From contig NZ_CP092473.1 of the NCBI RefSeq assembly GCF_014287515.2, forward strand, positions 602,001 through 666,000: DNA of 64,000 bases. The letters are read 5' to 3'. Source of the stretch: Roseburia rectibacter (GTDB lineage: Bacteria; Bacillota; Clostridia; Lachnospirales; Lachnospiraceae). The notes under the pieces were generated by a model that was given only the letters and a program-made list of their open reading frames with translations, was not told the origin of the DNA and made no database searches. Below are positions 53,699-61,867 of this stretch, piece by piece. Numbering within the stretch: position 1 is the first letter of the stretch; each line of letters opens with the position of its first letter. The position numbers and the translations under genes were made by a program.

Positions 53699-55319
53699 AA
53701 GTGGCTGAAAACCACATAGTTTCTATATTTTAACTGAATATTGCTTTTCACCTATCAGATGAATGAAAAAAGAGCATCCATTTGTGGTAAAATTAAGGTG
53801 TCGAATCTTAAAAAATAACCCAAAGGAGCCCTTTATGAGTATTGTAAACACCTTAGCCTTAGAAAGCAATAGACAGATAAAAATAAATTTTGATGGAGGA
53901 GATCTCTCCTCCGATGCAGGTCTGCTTCTTATCAAAGAATTCATAAGCAAGCTTGGTATTGATAAGCTTTTAGACAAAACTTTCAAGACCAATGATCCTG
54001 CATTATTCAGATATCACACGGATCAGAAAAATCTGCTCCAGATGATATATATGATCATTGCCGGTTATTTCGAAGATGATGCTTCCGATGAACTGACCAA
54101 TGATCCGGTATTCAAGTCTGTACTTGAAAAAGATGCGCTTGCATCACAGCCTACGGTATCGAGATTCTTTAACCGTATGGATGAAGATACCTTAAACCAG
54201 TTCCTTGCGATTGCCAGAGTGCTTCGGAAGAAAATTTACAGTATTCAGATGCCATCGGCTGTTATTCTGGATCTGGATTCCACCCTTCTTGATGCATACG
54301 GCAGACAGGAAGGCAGAGCCTTTAACTTTCATTATCAAAGCAATGGTTATCATCCGCTTGTCTGTTATGACGGAATGACTGGAGATCTGATAAAAGTACA
54401 GCTTCGTGATGGAACACAGTATTCCTGTACAGGAGTGGTTGACTTCCTGCAGCCGATACTGGATGAATACCAGAATGATTATCCTGCAATCCGTATTCTG
54501 CTTCGTGGTGATAGTGGTTTTGCGACTCCTGATCTTTATAAGCAGTGTGAAGAAAACGGCACAAGCTATGTGATCCGGCTGAAGGAGAATGGTCTTCTCC
54601 GTGAAAAAGCATCCTATTTTGTGGATGAACTTAATGAAATCACCAGAAATAACAAAGTGGATTATGCGGTAGTTTATGGTGAATTCATGTACAAAGCAAA
54701 GTCATGGCCTTATGAAAGGCGTGTGGTATGCAAGGTTGAAAAGCCGGAAAACCAGATGGTTTACATGTACACATTTGTTGTCACAAACATGGATTCCGCA
54801 CCAGAGTATCTTATCAAATTTTACTGCAAGCGAGGTCTGATGGAAAACTTTATCAAAGAAAGCAAATCCGGTTTTGATTTTGCTTCCGTAAGCAGTCATA
54901 CCAGAATCGTAAATGCAAACAGACTTCAGGTACACGCTCTTGCGTATAACATATTTAATTGGTTTAGACGATTGGCGTTATCAGCAAACATGCGAAAACA
55001 ACGCATAGATACCGTCCGTTTAAAACTGCTGAAGATTGCTGCAAAAGTAATTCGTTCAGCAAGATATATCACATTCAAGCTGTGTAGCAGCTGCCCTTAT
55101 AAGAATGAATTCTATGAGACACTTTCAAATATCGGTAAGCTGAATGTACAGCTGGAATAGCAACTATTAACGAACCTTGACAGCTTAATAACCGCTCAGG
55201 ACTCTGCTACAGGGATTTTATACCCTTTTTGGAGATTGGTTGAGCGATGTTTAGGCTACATGGGTCAATTTTGGGATTCATGGTACAGTTATCAGTTCAG
55301 ATACTGTTCCGTGAATAAT
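53677..55319 (+). mobile_element. IS1380-family insertion sequence, complete
   Basis: About 1643 bp long. The left end ATTATTCACGGCACAG (53677-53692) and the right end CTGTTCCGTGAATAAT (55304-55319) are inverted repeats with one mismatch in 16. The transposase lies between them. No clear target duplication is seen (left flank CCTAT, right flank TCAGG). The left end also contains a small palindrome, TTCACGG / CCGTGAA. The last 159 bases after the transposase hold no gene. Confidence 0.85.
53835..55160 (+). CDS. IS1380-family transposase
   Basis: The 441-aa product is a DDE transposase of the IS1380 family. Family segments include NFDGGDLSSDAGLLLIKEF near the N-terminus, VILDLDSTLLDAYG (first Asp region), LLRGDSGFATPDLY (second) and RGLMENFIKESKSGFDF (Glu region). 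The start ATG 53835 has AAAGGAG upstream; an upstream in-frame ATG lacks an RBS and lies in the left-end region. The gene appears intact, so the element may still move. Confidence 0.93.
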   Translation: MSIVNTLALESNRQIKINFDGGDLSSDAGLLLIKEFISKLGIDKLLDKTFKTNDPALFRYHTDQKNLLQMIYMIIAGYFEDDASDELTNDPVFKSVLEKDALASQPTVSRFFNRMDEDTLNQFLAIARVLRKKIYSIQMPSAVILDLDSTLLDAYGRQEGRAFNFHYQSNGYHPLVCYDGMTGDLIKVQLRDGTQYSCTGVVDFLQPILDEYQNDYPAIRILLRGDSGFATPDLYKQCEENGTSYVIRLKENGLLREKASYFVDELNEITRNNKVDYAVVYGEFMYKAKSWPYERRVVCKVEKPENQMVYMYTFVVTNMDSAPEYLIKFYCKRGLMENFIKESKSGFDFASVSSHTRIVNANRLQVHALAYNIFNWFRRLALSANMRKQRIDTVRLKLLKIAAKVIRSARYITFKLCSSCPYKNEFYETLSNIGKLNVQLE

Positions 55320-55408
55320 TCAGGATAAGATATTGTGAAGCACTATTTCACATTGGAATACATATTTTGTGCAGATATTACAAAAATAATAAAAAATATG
55401 TGATACTA

Positions 55409-55437
55409 CTGACAGATATATGTCGGTATGTTACAAT
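55409..55437 (+). promoter_or_regulatory. Promoter upstream of the first PD-(D/E)XK-like gene
   Basis: CTGACA (55409-55414) and TACAAT (55432-55437) are 17 bases apart, with TG before the -10 box. GACA / TGTC (55411-55424) form a short inverted repeat between them. The second gene copy has no equally good promoter. Confidence 0.6.
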
Positions 55438-55442
55438 CTATT

Positions 55443-56560
55443 CAAAGCACTACATTCTAACAAAATCTATCAGGCAGCATACGCCGTTTCAAAACAAGTC
55501 AAAACCACGTTAAGGGCTTTGTATATCAATAAGCAAGCCACCACGTCGGATATCAGAATTTTCAATGCTTTTAAATTACCAGCAAATAAAAGAAAAAGCA
55601 GGGAGAATTCGAAAATATCAGGCGGTTCTCCCAAACAAAAGGGAGGAAATGATTATCGCGCAAAAGACAAAGAAATCGTCATCAGACAAAGCCAAAAAGA
55701 TCCAGTGGCATCCTGCGTTTTATGCAGCAGCGGAACTGGAACTAAAGGAAAACATCGAGGAACTTGATTTAATATCGGAGTATCATCTGAGTAAAGAACC
55801 GATCCGTATTGATCTTCTGATCATAAAAGAAGAAAATGCAGAAAAAATGATGAAAAATGAAATCGGTCATATCATGCGAAAGTACAATGTGTTAGAATAC
55901 AAAGGACCGGGAGATGAACTGTCGATAGACACTCTTTACAAAACACTTGGATATGCCTGCCTTTATAAAGGATATGGGAAAACGACCAATGAAATTCCAG
56001 CAGAAGAATTAACAGTATCCTTATTTCGAGAGGCATATCCAAAAGAACTGTTTTTGGAATTGAAAAGGAAAGGATATACCTTAGAAGAAAAATATCCCGG
56101 CATTTATTACGTGGGAGGGAACATTTTGTTCCCAGTGCAGATTGTAGTGATCAGCAGGTTAAGCCGGGTTATGCACAGCAGTCTAAGAATCTTATCTGCA
56201 AATGCCGATATAGAGGATATCAGGAAGTTCTTAGAACAAACGGAAAACATGAAGACACCGCGAGAGCGGAATAATATAGATGCGGTATTGCATGCAAGTG
56301 TTAGTGCGAACTATGAAATATATCAAAAGGTAAGGAGGGCGAATGGTATGTGCGAAGCATTACGGGAATTAATGAAAGATGAAATAGAGCAGGATGTAGC
56401 GAGAGGAGAAGCGAGAGGAGAAGCACGTGGAATTGTAGATACATGTTGTGATTTAGGGTTGCCAGAAGACGCTATTTTAGAGCGGTTGCAGAAAAAACTA
56501 AATATATCATTACAGACTGCCCAGGAATACCTAAAGACTTTTGGAAAGCAGATGGTATAA
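55443..56560 (+). repeat. Direct repeat, copy 1 (leader plus gene)
   Basis: About 1.1 kb repeated at 56659-57795. The 5' leader (55443-55648) and the ends of the gene are nearly identical between copies, while the middle (about 55980-56100) is much more diverged. Confidence 0.85.
55649..56560 (+). CDS. PD-(D/E)XK-like nuclease-family protein, copy 1
   Basis: The 303-aa product looks like a member of the PD-(D/E)XK superfamily (Rpn or transposase-associated type): Asp55 (RIDLLII) and Glu83-x-Lys85 (LEYKG) fit the catalytic core. An N-terminal Lys-rich stretch precedes it. The C-terminus has a short charged repeat (ARGEARGEARG) and helices. ATG 55649 follows GGGAGG; upstream codons in the same frame match no relative. 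These proteins are often misannotated; activity is not known. Confidence 0.7.
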   Translation: MIIAQKTKKSSSDKAKKIQWHPAFYAAAELELKENIEELDLISEYHLSKEPIRIDLLIIKEENAEKMMKNEIGHIMRKYNVLEYKGPGDELSIDTLYKTLGYACLYKGYGKTTNEIPAEELTVSLFREAYPKELFLELKRKGYTLEEKYPGIYYVGGNILFPVQIVVISRLSRVMHSSLRILSANADIEDIRKFLEQTENMKTPRERNNIDAVLHASVSANYEIYQKVRRANGMCEALRELMKDEIEQDVARGEARGEARGIVDTCCDLGLPEDAILERLQKKLNISLQTAQEYLKTFGKQMV

Positions 56561-56658
56561 GTTAAACGCACACATTTTCACGAAAACGACCAGATGCGTT
56601 TAGAATACATATTTTATGGATATGTTGTTTCTACGCTTATGTATAAAATTTATAAAAA

Positions 56659-57795
56659 CAAAGCATTACATTCTAACAAAATCTATCAGGTAGCATACGC
56701 CGTTTCAAAACAAGTCAAAACCACGTTAAGGGCTTTGTATATCAATAAGCAAGCCACCACGTCGGATATCAGAATTTTCAATGCTTTTAAATCACCAGCC
56801 AAATAAAAGTAAAAGCAGGGAGAATTCGAAAATATCACGCGACTCTCCCGAACAAAAGGGAGGAAACGATTATCGCGCAAAAGACAAAGAAATCGTCATC
56901 AGACAAAGCCAAAAAGATCCAGTGGCATCCTGCGTTTTATGCAGCAGCGGAACTGGAACTAAAAGAAAACATCGAGGAACTTGATTTAATATCGGAGTAT
57001 CATTTGAGTAAAGAACCGATCCGTATTGATCTTCTGATCATAAAAGAAGAAAATGCAGAAAAAGTGATGAAAAATGAAATCGGTCATATCATGCGAAAGT
57101 ACAATGTGTTAGAATACAAAGGACCGGGAGATGAACTGTCGATAGACACCTTTTACAAAACACTTGGATATGCCTGCCTTTATAAAGGATATGGGAAAAC
57201 AATCGATGAAATCCCGGCGGACGAACTGACCGTGTCATTGTTCCGTGAAGCATATCCAAGAGAACTGTTTTTTGAATTAGAACGAAAAGGATATGTACTG
57301 GAAGAAAAATATCCAGGTATTTATTACGTGAGAGGGAACATTTTATTCCCGGTGCAGATCGTGGTGATCAGCAGGTTGAACCGGACTATGCACAGCAGCC
57401 TAAGAATCTTATCTGCAAATGCCGATATAGAGGATATCAGGAAGTTTTTAGAACAGACAGAAAATATGAAGACACCGCGGGAGCGGAATAATATAGACGC
57501 AGTATTACAGGCAAGTGTCAGTGCGAATTATGAAATATATCAGAAGGTAAGGAGGGCGAATGGTATGTGCGAAGCATTACGGGAATTAATGAAAGATGAA
57601 ATAGAGCAGGATGTAGCAAGAGGAGAAGCAAGAGGAGAAATGCGTGGCAGAGCGGAAGGAATTGTAGATACATGTTGTGATCTAGGGTTGCCAGAAGACG
57701 CTATTTTAGAGCGGTTGCAGAAAAAACTAAATATATCATTACAGACTGCCCAGGAATATCTCCAAACCTTTGGAAAACAGATCGTAAAAAATTAA
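56659..57795 (+). repeat. Direct repeat, copy 2 (leader plus gene)
   Basis: Partner of 55443-56560. It contains one extra C in the leader (near 56800, CCAAATAAAAG versus CAAATAAAAG) and ACG at the place of the gene's ATG. It ends in an insertion of 12 bases (RGRAEG versus RG region) near the C-terminal repeat. Confidence 0.85.
56866..57795 (+). pseudogene. PD-(D/E)XK-like nuclease-family protein, copy 2, start codon lost
   Basis: The frame matches copy 1 from its first residue to the end (GEMRGRAEG replaces GEARG), and the active-site positions are kept (RIDLLII, LEYKG). The start is ACG (56866-56868) where copy 1 has ATG, with the same GGGAGG before it. Translation would need a non-standard start or the internal TTG at 57004, which would remove 46 residues of the N-terminus but keep the catalytic core. 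Possibly a recent pseudogene. Confidence 0.65.
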
Positions 57796-57820
57796 CGAAC
57801 GTCAGGAAAATCAAAAACAT

Positions 57821-58963
57821 ATGAAATATCAGGAAAAAGACTTAGTTAAAATAGCAAAACGGGAGAACAACACAAAAAGAAGTTATCTAGTAGTAGATCC
57901 ACTGCAGGGAAAGCATGTTCCGGTAGAACCTTCGAAAGCATTGAATCTTTTCAAAAGTCTTGCAGAGAAGCTTCAGGGAAAATATGAAGGCGAGAGACTG
58001 CTTTTGATCGGTTTTGCGGAAACTGCAACAGCAATCGGTGCGCAGGCTGCGATCACTCTGGGAACAAAGTATATCCAGACAACGCGGGAAGTAATACAGG
58101 ATGCCAGATATTTATTTTTTTCAGAAGCACACAGCCATGCGACTGAGCAGAAATTAGTAAAAGATGATATAGACCGTGTGATAAATGATATCGACAGGAT
58201 TGTATTTATAGAGGATGAGGTGACCACTGGGAATACGATCATGAATATCATTAAGATCATAACAAAAGAGTATCAGAAAAAAACAAAATTTGCAGTTGCT
58301 TCATTGTTAAATGGAATGACAGAAGAATACTTAAAAATTTACCAGGATGAAAAAATAGAACTTCATTATCTGGTAAAAACGGATCATTCCGGATACGGTA
58401 CGGTTGCGGAGCAGTATAGATGTGATGGTTTATATATTTGTGCGATACCGGAGAATCATACGCAGGAAAGCGCGGATATTGATGTGCAATCGGAGAAGAA
58501 TATGCGGGAACATATCATATCGATTCCCGGATGGATGAATGCAAGACGTTTCGTTGACGCAAAACAATATGAGGCTGCATGTAAAAAACTTGCGAAAACC
58601 GTGATCACAGAGACTGTTGTGAAACAGGGTGAACGTGTACTTGTGATTGGCACGGAAGAGTTTATGTATCCGGCACTTCTGACAGGGTACGAAATCGAAA
58701 AAATGGGATGTGTTGTCCGCTGCCATTCTACGACTAGAAGTCCGATCGCGGTCAGTACCGAGGAAGAGTATCCACTGCATTGCAGATATGAACTGCGCAG
58801 CTTATATGATCCGGATCGAAAGACTTTTATTTATGATTTGGAAAACTATGACAGGGTTATCGTTATGACGGATGCAGCATTAGCGTCGTTAAAAGGATTA
58901 GAAACGCTGATTTACGCACTTCGGATGAAAAATGAAAATATATCTGTGATCCGTTGGTATTAA
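57821..58963 (+). CDS. Phosphoribosyltransferase / TRSP-domain protein of a Ter-type system
   Basis: The 380-aa product has a type I phosphoribosyltransferase domain with the PRPP motif VFIEDEVTTGNT (residues 128-139), and a C-terminal TRSP-like domain (CHSTTRSPIAVS, CRYELRSLYD). This pair (PF15609, PF12500) is known from Ter/Tel stress operons, where it is predicted to make a nucleoside-like metabolite. The RBS is weak (AGGA). The StiP-like gene follows 25 bp later, and the other predicted enzymes are close by. The substrate is not known. Confidence 0.85.
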   Translation: MKYQEKDLVKIAKRENNTKRSYLVVDPLQGKHVPVEPSKALNLFKSLAEKLQGKYEGERLLLIGFAETATAIGAQAAITLGTKYIQTTREVIQDARYLFFSEAHSHATEQKLVKDDIDRVINDIDRIVFIEDEVTTGNTIMNIIKIITKEYQKKTKFAVASLLNGMTEEYLKIYQDEKIELHYLVKTDHSGYGTVAEQYRCDGLYICAIPENHTQESADIDVQSEKNMREHIISIPGWMNARRFVDAKQYEAACKKLAKTVITETVVKQGERVLVIGTEEFMYPALLTGYEIEKMGCVVRCHSTTRSPIAVSTEEEYPLHCRYELRSLYDPDRKTFIYDLENYDRVIVMTDAALASLKGLETLIYALRMKNENISVIRWY

Positions 58964-58988
58964 AGAGAATATAGGAATGAGGACAAAA

Positions 58989-60038
58989 ATGAGAAGTTCA
59001 TACAGCGATGAGGATGTGATCCTTTTACTAAAAGATATCACTGGCATGGTGCAGCCAGAGCCGACCGAAGAACGGGAAAAACTGATTCAGGCGGGCAGGC
59101 ATTACAGTGAAATGCTTCCAATCGAATATGTTCCGACAGAAAAATATATGCAGGTATACCGGGAAGCGTTAAAAAATTATGCAAAACCGGTAGCACTGGC
59201 AGTTGGAAGACTTGCGGACAAGATCATTGAAAAAAAGGGACAGAACATTGTGCTCGTTTCATTGGCCCGTGCAGGTATTCCAATCGGAATTTTAGTCAAA
59301 AGATACATTGCAAAAAAATATCATATCAATGTACCGCATTATTCTATTTCCATCATTCGTGGTAGAGGGATTGATGACAATGCGATGAAATATCTGTTGA
59401 GCCGGTATGAGCCGGGGCAGTTGTTGTTTGTGGACGGGTGGATTGGAAAAGGCGCGATTTTAAATGAATTGAAAAAAGATCTTGCGCAGTATGAAGATGT
59501 ATCGTCCGATATTGCTGTGATAGCAGATCCTGCCAATGTGACAGAACTTTGTGGTACGCATGATGACATTTTAATACCGAGTTCCTGTTTAAACAGCACA
59601 GTGTCAGGTCTGGTCAGCAGAACATTTTTAAGAAGTGATATCATAGGCAAAGATGATTTTCACGGAGCTGTCTATTATGGCGAATTAAAAGATTCGGATC
59701 TGTCCTACGAGTTTATCCATACCATTGAAAAAGAATTTAATATGGATGCAGGAAAAGAAGATAAGCGGGTGGAAGGCTTTGGTATTGGTGAGGTAAAACA
59801 GATCGCAGAAACATTTGAAATTGATGACATCAATCTGATCAAGCCGGGAATTGGTGAGGCAACAAGAGTATTGCTCCGAAGGGTTCCCTGGAAGATTCTG
59901 ATTGATGAGAGGTATAAGGGAGATCCGCAGCTTGGACATCTTGTGAGATTAGCGGAGGAAAAAAATGTACCAATCCAGTATTATCCGATGAGGCATTATA
60001 AATGCTGCGGTATCATTAAAAAAATGTCAGATATATAA
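58989..60038 (+). CDS. StiP-family protein of a Ter-type system
   Basis: The 349-aa product matches the StiP family (PF11202), also described as a phosphoribosyltransferase-like protein in the Ter biosynthetic module. Segments: SLARAGIPIGILVKRYIAKK, then SISIIRGRGIDDNAMKYLL and LLFVDGWIGKGAIL, which resembles a PRPP-binding loop. The C-terminus is RHYKCCGIIKK. I chose ATG 58989 because GAGGA lies six bases upstream; ATG 58977 has no site. The family's reaction is not established. Confidence 0.85.
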   Translation: MRSSYSDEDVILLLKDITGMVQPEPTEEREKLIQAGRHYSEMLPIEYVPTEKYMQVYREALKNYAKPVALAVGRLADKIIEKKGQNIVLVSLARAGIPIGILVKRYIAKKYHINVPHYSISIIRGRGIDDNAMKYLLSRYEPGQLLFVDGWIGKGAILNELKKDLAQYEDVSSDIAVIADPANVTELCGTHDDILIPSSCLNSTVSGLVSRTFLRSDIIGKDDFHGAVYYGELKDSDLSYEFIHTIEKEFNMDAGKEDKRVEGFGIGEVKQIAETFEIDDINLIKPGIGEATRVLLRRVPWKILIDERYKGDPQLGHLVRLAEEKNVPIQYYPMRHYKCCGIIKKMSDI

Positions 60039-60117
60039 AAATACTGTCGGTTTCCAAGGAAATTTATGCATAGATAAGTCTGGTCTATCATGCCAATGAA
60101 TTTATGCATACATAAAT

Positions 60118-61080
60118 TTAGTTCTGGATGCCAAAGACCTCTGCAAGAAAAAATATTTTTTCTGCCCAGTTATGGTGGGTTTTGTACTCGTTCATCCTTT
60201 CCTGAGCCGGATTTCCGGCAACCAGGGAGGCAGAGCTTTTATCCCAGTTTAAAATTGCTTTTGCATCGTTAAAATCTGATCGTGTAACCTGATAAGCTTT
60301 GTTTACAACGGAGATCTGGTTTGGATGGATGACAGTTTTTCCGGTGAATCCGCAGAGTTTATCGTCTTTTAATTCCTGAATTAATCCATTTTCCCAATTA
60401 TCACCCGAATAATATTCCCACACAGGACCGGAGATGACGTAGTCCATGCCGTAAACGGTTATGATATCAGAAAAAATATCAGCAACAGGTTTGATCCGGT
60501 GAATGGACTCGTCGGAATGACGGCGGAAGCCAAACATGTGACACAGATCATTTCCGCCGACACGGATATTTAAAACGAGATCTTCCACTGGGTGAAGCAG
60601 GTTCTTTAAATCGTACAGGATATCAACGCGGTGTCTTAGATCAATGATGGAGGAACTTTCATAGATCGGCATCATATATAATTTCTTTGAAGCCTGTTCG
60701 TTTGCCCGGATCATTTCTTCTATATAAGAGTTGGCGGCATCAGTAGTAAATTTCGGAATGATATAACCGGTGATCAGCTTTATGCTGTCGCCGAAAGCCT
60801 TTGTTAAGCGTCCAATCTGACCGGCATTGCGGACGCGGATAAAGATTTTCGGAAGATAAAAAGGATGATCCTGGAAACTTTCAAATATCTGATGGATGGA
60901 AGCAATCAGATCCTGCTCGGCTTCCATCACAAAATTGTCATTGATCGTATCTTCAAGGCATAAAGCCAGAGAATATTTATTTCCAAATTTTTCATGAATC
61001 ACAGAGTCAGCAATCGTTTTTTTATTGGCAGGACAATAGAGCAGTGCGCCAACACTGTAATAAATCATATCATTTTTCAA
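60118..61080 (-). CDS. HpcH/HpaI aldolase/citrate-lyase-like protein of a Ter-type system
   Basis: The protein (320 aa from TTG 61080) belongs to the citrate-lyase-beta/HpcH superfamily that forms a C-C bond lyase in Ter operons (PF15617). Family features: YYSVGALLYCPANKK at the N-terminus, FIRVRNAGQIGRL, LNIRVGGNDLCHMFGFRR and GKTVIHPNQISVVNKAY near the end. TTG 61080 has AGGGGG 11 bases upstream; ATG 61119 is too close to a TATAAT (61125-61130), and ATG 61068 is 23 bases from the site. It is divergent from the rhomboid gene. Confidence 0.8.
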   Translation of the reverse strand: MKNDMIYYSVGALLYCPANKKTIADSVIHEKFGNKYSLALCLEDTINDNFVMEAEQDLIASIHQIFESFQDHPFYLPKIFIRVRNAGQIGRLTKAFGDSIKLITGYIIPKFTTDAANSYIEEMIRANEQASKKLYMMPIYESSSIIDLRHRVDILYDLKNLLHPVEDLVLNIRVGGNDLCHMFGFRRHSDESIHRIKPVADIFSDIITVYGMDYVISGPVWEYYSGDNWENGLIQELKDDKLCGFTGKTVIHPNQISVVNKAYQVTRSDFNDAKAILNWDKSSASLVAGNPAQERMNEYKTHHNWAEKIFFLAEVFGIQN

Positions 61081-61201
61081 TTTGTAAAAATCCCCCTGAG
61101 TGCGTAAATTGTAATGCAAATTGAATTATAGCATTAATATAGGTAAAAAGATAGATGGATTAGACGTAATATGTGTGATACAATCAGACGTATAAGCTGC
61201 T

Positions 61202-61229
61202 CTGACACATTACAGCAGTATGCTATACT
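61202..61229 (+). promoter_or_regulatory. Candidate promoter for the rhomboid-yceG unit
   Basis: CTGACA (61202-61207) and TGCTATACT (61221-61229) are 16 bases apart, with an extended -10 box. Another TATAAT at 61242-61247 has no -35 box. On the other strand TATAAT at 61125-61130 may serve the lyase-like gene. Confidence 0.5.
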
Positions 61230-61261
61230 TTTAGAAGATTCTATAATAAGGAAGGAAACGT

Positions 61262-61852
61262 ATGAGTAACAGTGGCAAAAAGATACGTCTGTCATTTAAT
61301 TCTCCGGTGATTTTGGGATTTACAATTATCTGCTTTATCGTGTTGATTTTGGATAAATTGACAGGAAGTGCATCCACGCGGACATTTTTCAGTGTCTACC
61401 GGTCATCGTTAGCAAGTCCGTTCACATACATCCGGTTTTTTGGACATGTATTCGGACATGCCAGCTGGGATCATTTCTTTGGAAATATTATGATGTTATT
61501 GGTTGTAGGGCCGCTTTTGGAAGAAAAGTATGGGTCGGCAAATATTTTATTTGTAATTTTAACGACAGCGCTGGTGACAGGTGTGATCAATTTCATATTT
61601 TTCCCCCATGTCCAGCTTCTTGGTGCAAGCGGTGTTGTATTTGCGTTTATATTACTTGCATCCTTAACAAGTATTGAAGAAGGAAAAATCCCGCTTACAT
61701 TTATTCTGGTTGCACTGATCTATATCGGGCAGCAGGTGTATGATGGCATATTTATCCGGGATAATGTTTCAAATCTGACACATATTTTGGGTGGTATTGT
61801 CGGTTCAGGTCTTGGCTATGTGATGAATAAAAACAAAATGAACAGATATTGA
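61262..61852 (+). CDS. Rhomboid-family intramembrane serine protease
   Basis: The 196-aa product has six predicted membrane segments. Catalytic Ser123 lies in GASGVVFAF and His174 in THILGG; the HxxxN motif HFFGN (H71, N75) is also present. All are the conserved rhomboid residues, so it should be active. RBS AAGGAAGG. It is 16 bp from the YceG-like gene and probably co-transcribed. Rhomboid is not one of the core Ter families I know, so its presence here may be lineage-specific. Confidence 0.9.
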   Translation: MSNSGKKIRLSFNSPVILGFTIICFIVLILDKLTGSASTRTFFSVYRSSLASPFTYIRFFGHVFGHASWDHFFGNIMMLLVVGPLLEEKYGSANILFVILTTALVTGVINFIFFPHVQLLGASGVVFAFILLASLTSIEEGKIPLTFILVALIYIGQQVYDGIFIRDNVSNLTHILGGIVGSGLGYVMNKNKMNRY

Positions 61853-61867
61853 AGGTGAGAATGCGCT

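Noticed and set aside
53677..55319. Perfect target-site duplication of the IS1380 element
   Set aside because: Flanks CCTAT and TCAGG do not match; shifting the boundary within the repeats also gave no direct repeat.
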